A stretch of DNA of 64,000 nucleotides from Brugia malayi. Its lineage: Eukaryota > Nematoda > Chromadorea > Rhabditida > Onchocercidae. This document shows, one piece after another, positions 26,401-36,900 of this stretch. Each line of letters starts with the position of its first letter. Positions within the stretch are counted from its first letter, which is position 1. The DNA is taken from assembly GCF_000002995.4 (NCBI RefSeq), contig NW_025062475.1:2758528-2822527 (forward strand), in the 5' to 3' direction. A model generated the notes under the pieces. The model ran no database searches. It was not told the origin of the DNA and saw nothing but the letters and a program-made list of their open reading frames with translations. The translations under genes were made by a program, and so were the position numbers.

Positions 26401-29097
26401 TGCAAGCAAAACAAAATATCTTCCAAAGCCCAGAAACTCATGACATTTGTCCCATAATATGAAATAATCTTTGGAACTATCAAGCTTATCCTCCAAATGG
26501 TACTCATTAGCGCTTGATTGAAAAATAAGTTGCAGAAAAGTTTGTGAACCAAAGATAAAACTAATTTAATTTTCCATCTGGATAAAATTCCATCATGAAT
26601 ACTCTTAAAGAAAGTGAAATTATTATTTTTGCTTAATAGCTCATAGTGTTATTAGACAAAAGAGAATTAGCATACTCATCATCGAACTTCAGCCGAAGGA
26701 TGTCATCACCTCGTACAATATCCGATCCATCTGGACAAAATTTCATCCTGAATGCTCTTAAACGGTCGAAGCATACGGTCGTATAGCAATCATGACTTAT
26801 TAAATACTCTACAAGCTGACTACTTATTCCAACTACTGCTGCCCACATCATTTCGACTGTAGTTCGACCAACGGAATGTGCTACTTCCAACATCAGCACA
26901 GCACTCTAAAAGTAGATGATGGATTTTAGAACCAATTTAGATGGTTATGAATTAATTAACAACTATTGCACTTTTCACCAAATTTCAAATTATCAAATAG
27001 GTTCATAAATTTCAAACCTTACAACTACAGCTTTAATCAACGCATACATAAACACTAAATTAAAAAAAAAAAGAAATGATAAATGATGGTGGTAAAGCAG
27101 TGGTAAATATAAAAACTTCAACTTCCCATTTACTAAAAACAATAACTACAAAAAATTAAGCGTTAAAATATGAAAAGTCGTAAGAAGGAACTAACCGACG
27201 GACTATACCACGAATTCTCGTGGTATTTCCATAAAACATCCTCGCGATGTCTTTTAAGTTCCATCCGTCGTCGCCGCTTCGCTTCTCGTCTCCCAACAGA
27301 ATCGGCAACATCACTGACCCTCCTTCTGCGCCTATTAGTAGAGTCTTCTAATTCTTCGGCATCATCAGTTTGCTCCGCATCATCATCAACATCACTTTTT
27401 TCCATTTCATCTTCCCCATCACTTGAACTTCTTGCAATTTCTAACTGCTCACTTACCGATGCTATAAAATCAAAAAATTGAGAGTCATTAAATATATATG
27501 TACATATAAACATGGTACATATACAGCAAATATTGAATTTTAACATGGAAAACTTTTAGTGGCCAGAACATCAGAAAAATGAAACTTAAATAAACTAACA
27601 TAGAAAAATCAAAAATTCGGAAAGAAATTTATTACTTCGACTTTCACTAACTTCATCGTCGTCCAACTGCTCTGTCCTTTCGAAAATATCCCTCTCATTA
27701 CTTCCATCCATCCCAGCTTCATCTTCATCTCCACTTTCTTCAGAAGATGAACTATCTGAGACTTCGACATCACAGATGTTTGGAATGTCTAGCTGCTCCC
27801 ATTCATCCCTACTCACAATTAGACGGATATTATCCTCATAATAAACCTATAAACAATCTTGTAAGAAAATGAACTGTCTATAAATTATGTGTCATACAGA
27901 TATTAAAAGCATAACTCATTTAGTTAAAAAAGGGAATTATATCAGAGCTTAAGATGATGTTAGTGGAAGAAATGTTTTTCTAGCATCTTAAGTTATAATA
28001 TAATTACCCTTATGTTTTCACGAAATCCCATTAAATAAAAGTAAGTTTTTGAACAATAAAGTATCGAGAAAGTTATTATAAGCTAGATTTCATAGTATCT
28101 TTTATATATCAATTAAAAAGTGGCTTTTTTCCTACCAATCGATAAAGTTTCAATTTTTCAGCACTTCTCATCACGATTTCTAAACAACTTACATTTGATA
28201 AATCCAATGGTCGTCTGGAATCAATCACGTATAATGTCATACCAGATCGAAGATACGGAATCAATGGTTCTGTAGCACCACAGTTCAAGAGCACAACAGA
28301 ATGTGCCTGTTCTCCATGTTCTATAAGTGCTGTCCGAAGACCTTCCCATCCATCTACTGGCACCAGCGTATAAGCGACATCATCTGCCGCAAATAAATCC
28401 TAGGATTTTTTTTTTTTAATTTTAAAAATATCATTCAGTAGATTTTGCATGTGAACTGAAATCAAGATGACTTGATTAAATCAATTTAATTAAATTACTC
28501 AATCTAACAGTAGTGCGCCATAATAGTTCCATAGTTAATGATCATGTCTGAGATACAAAGTGATACTTTTGCTTTAGCGATATTTGTATCAATAAAAGCA
28601 GTAGGATTGTCAAAGCTTATTAAGTTAAGACCTTTAGGCTTTCTAAGAGAATTCCACAATATAATTTAAAATATTCATTTTTCTTTCCACCTAAAGGCAA
28701 ATTATAACCATATTAATTTAATTTCGACAACATGCATGAGAAATGAAATCAAGTTTAGAGCAATACCTTTGAAGTAGTATTCGACTTTTTGCATTAATAA
28801 ATAAGAATCGATCAATTATTAATTACTTACCAACAATATTTGTGTAGCGCAGACAGCATCAGCATCGACATTTGCTATAATGAGCACATGCTGAAAGAAA
28901 AAAAAAAGTATTATTTAAGTAACACAACAATATTTAATTAGTCATTTCTTGATATTATTAAGACTTACATAAAACTCACAAATTTCATGTTATAAATTTT
29001 TATTGATATTTTTATATGAACTACAAAATCTCTAAAATTACACCTTAACCTTTCCATAATAAACTTTTGCAATACTGTATTCTTGTAGAAAGTACAT
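23458..29097 (-). CDS. CDC45: CDC45, replicative helicase subunit
   Basis: CDC45 joins MCM2-7 and GINS to form the CMG helicase in the nucleus. Fourteen exons on the minus strand: 29097-29050 (tentative), 28890-28831, 28399-28136, 27846-27636, 27461-27196, 26905-26676, 26227-26096, 25771-25637, 25193-25072, 24902-24733, 24589-24509, 24159-24029, 23763-23684, 23528-23458. All phases agree, giving about 666 residues against 566 in human. Landmarks are HVLIIANVDADAVCATQILL (RecJ/DHH-like core), DLFAADDVAYTLVPVDGWEG, an acidic linker then an arginine/lysine-rich one (about 125-270), YAHWSLYTSMVHNDFFFCLT, and the C-terminal FFDGLQATLEIE. The extra length lies mainly in the acidic linker. Thirteen exons are firm. 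The first coding exon is the least certain: a 16-codon exon starting at 29097 fits by phase, donor and the family's N-terminal length, but its residues are not diagnostic. A longer frame at 30086-29913 is an alternative. Confidence 0.93.
25029..25050. repeat. (AT)n microsatellite in a CDC45 intron
   Basis: A perfect AT run of about 20 bases just downstream, on the minus strand, of the donor of the exon at 25193-25072. Confidence 0.85.
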
Positions 29098-30621
29098 TTA
29101 TTTATATTTATTCTAGACTTCCTGAAATCTACTTTAGTTTTTAGTCCCGTCTCTCTCTCTTTCCTTCTCTCCATCTCCTACTGCTTCTTTTCATACTAAG
29201 TTTATTTGCTACTGCTCGGAAAGAATAAGAAAAGAAGAAAAAAAAAAAGGAACTAACATCTCGCTTAATTATACCATAAAAAAACTGCCTAAAATTTTCA
29301 TACACAATCATATTTAAAACAATATCACTTTACGTAGCTGCGATTAAAATTTATCTGAAAGTACAAAAGAATACTGTATACAATAATTTAATCAATTGAA
29401 GTCTTAATTGCGCTGAATTAAATGATATATTCTGATTGGTTATTTGATATAAACTGACATGAATGAATTTAACAATCATACAAAGATAGAATAAAAGATA
29501 CATAAAAGAGAATAGAAGGATATTTTAGAAATAATTGAGAAATACCACACTACTGAAAATTTCGAAAATTTTTAAAATCTTTTCAATTCAAAATTAAAAT
29601 CAAAGATCAATCCTCCATTATATCATTTTACTCAAGCAATAACATGCTTTCCAGCATTTTTTCCTTTCTTTACCCACAAACAACTTATATTTTTTAAAGC
29701 ACTCTAGATTTATTTAATTTTTTTAAGAAAAAAAATTTTTTATAATTCCAAAATAATACTGAGATAAAGAGATGATGAGACTAAAGATAAATTTTTACAC
29801 ATGAAATATTAAGAACCAACGCTAATCAATCCGATATTTCAAAAATTTTTCACAAATAATTGCTAATAGTAATAGTATACGATGATAATATTGAAATCTG
29901 AGAAACAGCAACGCTACGAATGAAAAGGTAAAAATCCCATATCTTCTCTAAAGCACCAAATTTTAATTTAAATCTATTAGATGTACGGGACTGAAAATCA
30001 AAATAGCGCAACGTGAGGAGAACCGTGTGGTTTTGATTCAAGTCGCGATTCGATTGAATTTCTTTGATTTTACGCTCACGTGACATTCGGCGTTTGACAT
30101 TTGACCTTTGCTAGTTGCGCTAACTATGATTCTTTTGTTGATACTAAGACTCCTTTTTTTTTTTATCACAAATCAAAATTTTGCAAATAATAAGCTGACG
30201 AGAGATGTATGGAATTATTGTTAACCTAAAGAATACTTATTTGTCACTTTGGCTTCCCTTCTCGTTATTTTGGTTGGTAGGTTGACCACTGTTTCTATTT
30301 TTAAATGAGCTTTTTTAAAGTTTTTTTTTTTTCACTTCACATCACTCTTATGTGTTACATCGTGTTAATCTATAGCCTACTTATTTCTTATTTTAATTTA
30401 GCATTGTTATTTTGTTCTGTTTGACATTGTTATTGTGTTCTGACAAAATTCATTTTTAATGCTGTATTTAATTTCCTGCCTTGATTAATTGATAGTTACT
30501 TTTTAAATATGTGTTGTTTATAGTAGGATGCTTACGAAGACATATTTTTTCTTGCCGGAAATATTGTAATATAGGTTTTAAATGTAATTTATAGATAAAC
30601 TTTGGAGTTAGACGTAAAGAG
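29098..30621. promoter_or_regulatory. Divergent region between CDC45 and MAK16
   Basis: About 1.5 kb between two genes transcribed away from each other. The part near 29990-30120 is less AT-rich than its surroundings and carries a perfect 8-base palindrome TCACGTGA at 30076-30083. This is an E-box core of the type bound by bHLH factors. No TATA box can be singled out in such AT-rich DNA. A shared promoter is inference. Confidence 0.45.
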
Positions 30622-33011
30622 ATGCAGTGTGATGATGTTACGTGGAATATTCTCAACAAGGGAATGTGCTCCTTTAAAACAAGGTAAATATCGTTGCTCG
30701 AATTATTTCTCTTTTTTTGTATTATTTGGAACTTATACTTGCGGTATTTTTTGGCAGGAATTAAAATTTTATCCTTCAGAAAAAAGTCGCGATTTTTTTT
30801 CTCCTTTGGCAAAAGGACTCAAAAATTACTTTCTTTAGGCGCTATTTCAATTCTTTCCTCTTTCAATTCTTTCCATTTTTTTCCATTTTGATGTGTTCAC
30901 TGAAATTTGAAATGTTTTTATAACATTTTCCAGGATAAAAACGCAGAAGTTTTGTCGCAATGAGTACAATTTAACGGGTCTGTGTAATCGAGCATCATGT
31001 CCGTTAGCTAACAGTCAGTATGCTACGGTTCGGGAGGAGAAAGGTACTTTTTGTTTTATAAAAATTTATGTGTTGAATAAGGATTGATTGAGATACGATA
31101 CATTTCAAAGTTGAACATGTCTGAGTGGAAAAATCTGTTGGCTTCAGCAACTCGTTATTTGAACAGAATATATGAATATTGAAAGTAGTCAGTATGGAGA
31201 ATAGATAGGTTTTTTTTTTTTTTTTTTTGGTTTCAAGTTGTATAAAAAGAAAGGAAGGGAGTAACGGAAGACCACATTCAGTTTAAAAATGTAGTAACTA
31301 TAATGGGAAGGATGGAAGAGTAGATATTTTTTATTATTCCAGTTAGGATATGTAACTGTTTCAGGTATATGTTATCTATATATGAAGGTAATTGAAAGAA
31401 GTCACTATCCACGAAGACTTTGGGAACGGATCAAATTATCTCGGAATATGACTCAAGCTGTTAGACAGATTGGTGATGCATTACTCCATTGGTCTCAATA
31501 TGTTAGACATAAATGCAAGGCACGTCTAATTCGCATACATCAATATTTGATCAGGATGAGGAAGATGAAGCTTCGAGAAAGGTTTCTATTTTTTAATCTT
31601 TATTTTCATATTAGAAAGATTCCTACATATTTTCTTACGTAGCAAACTTGACATATATTATTTACCATTCATCTACATTTTTTCAGATTAAACTAACAAG
31701 CAAATTTATTAAAAAAAAGACTTTGATACATGTAGTTAGTCTAAAACTGTGTATAGTTAGTCTTACATATGCATTACACAGCATGCATCAGTATGCATTG
31801 CTATCAAAATAGTAAAGTACTTTAAATACTTTAAGCCAGTCTTAAAATTAATTTTTTTGTTGATCTGAACCTCAAAATACTCCAAATATTTGTTAACTTT
31901 CTAAAACTTTTTCACTGAAATTTTAATTAAATTTTTGTCTTGTAGACAACAAAAAATTATCCCAATACAGCGAAAGATTGAAAGACGCGAAGTAAGACGA
32001 GAAGAAAAGGCACTGATTGCTGCTAAATTGGACACAGCTATAGAAAAGGAATTACTGAACCGTCTGCGTGAAGGAACTTATGGCGAAATCTATAATTTCA
32101 GGTTATCAAACATCGTCTTTGTGTATACTTATTTTTTGTGTTCTTTATTTTTTGCTTGATAAGTATATGTGGTGGACTAATTGCTCTAATTTATATTTCT
32201 CAGCATTTTAAAGTATTCATTAATTTTACTCACTAAGTATAGCAGATTTTAGCAAGTAATTTTAGGCAAGATGCATTCAATCGTGTACTTGATGAAGAGG
32301 AGGAAATAGATGCAGAATTCGATCGCGAAGTTGAAATTGAAGAGGTCAATCAGGTTAGGATTTTCTACATTTCTGTAATTTTTCTCGTATTACTTTACAA
32401 TAATACCTCTGATTTGTTTTCCTTTTTTTACTAATGATATTCAGGGTACTGGAGTTCGCGAATATATTGCTGATTTCGAAGAATCATCTGACGAAGATGG
32501 TGATGAAGATATAGAAGATGCAGGAGGAAATAACCATTGGGATGAGAATGAAACTAGTGGTGAAGATGATGAGATGAATGAAAGTGAGGAGGATGAGGAA
32601 AGCCCTGTGGAGGACGAAGATGAATCGAGCGGGGAAAATGAAAAACAACCGGTGAATACAGTATGTTTCGTACTACAAATTACTTTACAATTACTTTACA
32701 GCAATGGCTTTGTTTATCCTTACAAAGGATATTCATTGTTAATTGATTCATACAATTACATTACCTTCAAATACAATATATGGAGAGACATTCGTTACGT
32801 ACGGACAGTGCTACTTCCGTACTTTAAGATTGGTGGGAGGTATGATACGTACTTTCATTGCGAAATTTTGCAGCAGAAAAAGAAACGAGTGAGGTGGAAG
32901 GAGTTAAAGGACAAGAAGGCAAAACGTGAGCCTGTTAAGAGGCGTCTACGCCAGGTACTCGAAATCGAATACGAAAACGAAGGACCAGTTAGGAGTAAAC
33001 AAAAGCTATAA
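30622..33011 (+). CDS. MAK16: MAK16, 60S ribosome-assembly factor
   Basis: MAK16 is a nucleolar factor needed for early 60S subunit maturation. Seven exons: 30622-30683, 30934-31043, 31365-31581, 31946-32101, 32266-32353, 32445-32660, 32874-33011. All have GT-AG borders and matching phases, giving 328 residues; human MAK16 is about 300. The start [20 protein letters not shown] is the typical family N-terminus. The family cysteines are at 16, 28, 38 and 43 ([16 protein letters not shown]). Next come [38 protein letters not shown], then [18 protein letters not shown] and [18 protein letters not shown] long aspartate/glutamate-rich stretch (about 190-285) and a basic tail with [11 protein letters not shown] close the protein. 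The last intron is fully open and in frame (see findings). A possible AATAAA signal lies at 33057, 46 bases after the stop. Confidence 0.95.
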
Positions 33012-33927
33012 AATTTATAAAATTTCGTTGTTACAGCGTAACGATGTGTTCCGTGAAATAAATTGTTTTATTATGATCATTTCCCTCTTAATTTTGTTGT
33101 CTGAAATTGGATTGCGTAATCATTGCCTTTCGTCTTTTTACGAGCAGCAACGGAACAAGATGCCATTACAATATATCAACTACTTCATTACGAAGTGTTA
33201 GATGATTGGAATGCTTTTGAATAATCATCGGGAAGTAATCTTCAAAAAACCAACAGTCTAGATGTTGTTAAGATTTGTGGCAATTAGGAATTTCAAATAT
33301 TCATTTTATGGCGACGCTGAACCATTATTCATTAGAATCAGTCATCTGAGAATTTAAAACTATGACAAGTGCGAAATTATAGTTTTTCATTTAAACAAAT
33401 CGGCTAGGAGAAAAGAATCGTTTATTTTCTGTATAAGGAGAAGAGTGAAGAAAAATAATTGCATATGACACAAAAATATTAAGCCCGCATTTTTCTTTTT
33501 CAAATATACTGTAGTACAAGCATAGTAGGCAAATTATTTAGATTCGGAACATACGCGATCTCTGGTAATGAATTTAAGTCCGCCCTCTTCATCTACTTGA
33601 TAATTTTAAGTAATTCCTTAGCATAGAGATTTTTAAGAGTGTTTCAAGCACAAAGTTCCACTCAGTATTAAAAAATGTTCCAATATGAAACAAGAATGTG
33701 GCATAAAGTCTAGAATTGATGAGAGATTTCGGATTTTACTTAAATCTAGTTGAAGAAAAGAATCCCATATAAGAAATAAGCACAACTGGAACAAAAAATA
33801 AGGCACTGTTCCTTTAATTATTAAACTATAACATTAGATAGACATGGAAAAACATTTGCCGATATTAATATTTGATGATGAAGTTGCGCAATAATTTCAT
33901 AATTATTACAAATGACGATTTAAGTGG
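33012..33927. other. Convergent spacer between MAK16 and SMAD4
   Basis: About 0.9 kb between the 3' ends of two genes. An AATAAA at 33057-33062 fits MAK16 polyadenylation. I see nothing else in it. Confidence 0.6.
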
Positions 33928-36900
33928 TCAATATTCGTTCTTTTTAAGTAATTGATCCAAAAGCTGTAGCGGTCGATGAAGTTGTAGCTCAACCCAACAT
34001 GGTGTTTCCTTAATTGAAGTACGATTGTAACCAACGCCCCAACCTTTCACAAATGATATTGCTATTATGCAACATACCTAAACGAAACGACAAAAATTAC
34101 TCTTTCTGAGAAAAAGACATCACATTTGTCGATGATAACCTCCAAAAAAAAAGAAATTGTTTTTCATGTTTTTCACCGTTTTTACAATTTTTCTATCCAT
34201 TACTATCGGAATACCGGAAACGTATACCCATCTGAACATAGTAAGTCTCTCAGAAATCAATTACTTCATTGGAGAAGTGGTATTTATTAAAGATAATATT
34301 TTATATTTTGTATAAAATAATACATTATACAAAATATAAAATGCTTACTCGTCTCAAATCATCAACGCCTGTTCCAACATGTTCAATTAGTGACGATGCT
34401 ATATTAGCTGGAGGAAGATAGCCAGCAACTGCTGCAGCTTGTGCTACAACAGCCAATCGAGCAGATTTACTCTGATGCTCCATTTCCGCAAAAGCCCAAC
34501 GTAAATCAAAGATCTGTAATATTATCAAAGATTCAAAAAAAAAGAAAAAGCAATACTTTATACAATATTAGTCTGAATACAAAATTAGTCGATTGTCTTT
34601 TATAATTTATCATCATTAATCACTTATGATTATTATATAATACTGAAAGGAATATTATTGTAATACTTATCATAGTATTTATTATTCAATATTATTACAT
34701 CTATTTGTAATGAATCACAACAGCTTACTTTTTTGCTCGGTGAACCGGAACAAAATTTGTGGACAGTGGTACCATAATCAATATCGTTTTCAAAATCCAA
34801 GTAATAACTTCGAACGAAAACAGATTTATGTGACAAGCATTCCAGATATACGCTACCATCACGCTGTGTTGAAATACGTACTCCCTTTCCAATGTGTAGC
34901 CTAAACAAATATTTTTTGTGAATTATTATTATAATTAATTACTTAAGATTATTATGTATCAATACTCAAAGGATGATTATTATTGCAATACTTGCCATAA
35001 CATTTATCATTCCACATTATTATATTCATTTATACTGAATTATCTCGTTTTTTTCGCTCGGCGAATCGGAACAAAATTGAAAACAATGATACATAAGTTT
35101 TGTTGAAAAGCAAAGTTCTTTTCAAAAGTTTACAAATCATGATTCAGTAGTGTGTAAAAATTCGTTACTGCTTATTTTTACACTACATTACTGATTTTTT
35201 TAGAAAAAAAAAAATCTTTTCCTTGCTTTTTCGGATGCTTCACTTCTGTGCACGTTTGATAAGGCTCCTAAACAAAACCGACCATGTTTAGCTCCTGCTG
35301 GATTGACACCACCATCAATTACTACCTATGAAAGGATTTATTTGAAATTGTTGCAAAAGAAATTTAATAAATTCACATATCTATTTAATACTTCTTAAAA
35401 CTATTGCAGAAATTTCACATAAGTTACAAAACCCTTAACAAAATGTAACATAAAGTTCAAATATAAAGTGGTTAATACTAAAGCTAAAAAGCATACAATT
35501 TTACTTCTCGCTAAAAACTAATAATTTTGATTACTCTGCCCAATTTTGATTTGAGATTTTTCCTAAATTCTGAAGTTTTCAAGCACAAAATACCTCTGTT
35601 CGATCTTTCCGAACTCGAAATGTTTCACCAATTTGCGTGTCTAATTCATAATATGATATGGAACACCAATGATCAGGTACTACAATATAAAAGAGTGCAA
35701 GAAATAAACAAAATTTTAATTTTTCAAATGTATTCTTTCGATAATACTAATTTTAAATGAAAAATTGAAAGTCTATGAAATTTCAGTATGTTGATTTATG
35801 GAAAGTAGTAGGATAAGCAAATGAATGAAAGTGGTACTTGGTGTGGTAGGTAAGCGTACTGAATCCAAATTATCTGAAATGACAAAACATTAGCTAAAGT
35901 TCACAGTTTTCAGAAGTTGAAATTAAATGAACAATAGATAGAATTAAGAAAGTAAATCCTATACTTACATCTACAACGGCCGGTTGGGTAATTACATGAA
36001 TCGTTGATTTGTTGATAGTTAGCTGGAAAATGAATGAGAAATTATAAAATCTTTAAGTCGCTTCATCATTTTTTTTTTTTTTTTTTTTAAGGAAAATCAA
36101 CGTGGTCATGATCACTTTTCGTTCCTTAATTTGTACTTTTCTGTGAACGATGTTATAAAAATTTTGAAAATTAGTTAGCAATTATTTGTGAGGGCTATTG
36201 TTTAGTAATTTTGAATTGCAAATATACACTCAAATTCCTGGAACATTCTTTTGAAAGCATTTTGTTAAATGATAAAAAAACTGGATGAGTAATGCACAAA
36301 ATTCGAAATCATTTCAATCTTCTTTTTTTTTTTTTTTTTTGCACATATTAATTCTCATACTTTGCTATATACATATGTATATAAATTGTGCTAAATCAAA
36401 ATTTGCATTGTAAATGTTCGAAAATGCCATTACCATGAGAATGGTGTTGATAGAAATGTGCAGCGGATGAATTTGTTGCTGATAAAACACAATTCTGATT
36501 CAGCCAAGCATGCTGTTCGTCAGCATTGGCGCCATCACTAGTGCCACCTTGCAACATACTTAATGATCCGGGTGATGTAACATCACAATATGAACTCTGA
36601 AATTCAACTATTACTTTTGAAACTTTTTGATATTCCTATCAATTAACTGAAGTGATTACCATTCTATTATTATACTATCTAGTAGTATAATTTCGTGATA
36701 AATTTAATGAATTAAATGTAAAACAAGTAAATTATAACAACATTCAGTAACATTATTTAACACAAATGGATCAAAACAATGAATAAAGTTGAAAACTATA
36801 AAATGCCTTCTCTTTTCTTCATAAAATAACCTACTTCAATGGGTAACGGTTGTGCAGCAATTTGTGCTTGGGCCATTTGTCCTGGTACAACATTACTAGA

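Noticed and set aside
27170..27481. Ser/Leu-rich plus-strand frame of 103 residues
   Set aside because: It is antisense to the acidic-basic linker exon of CDC45.
29913..30086. Longer first coding exon for CDC45 (58 codons, ending DFYLFIRS)
   Set aside because: It is phase-compatible, but the donor GTTGCTG is weak and the N-terminus would be much longer than in the family. The 16-codon exon at 29097-29050 fits better, though neither is proven.
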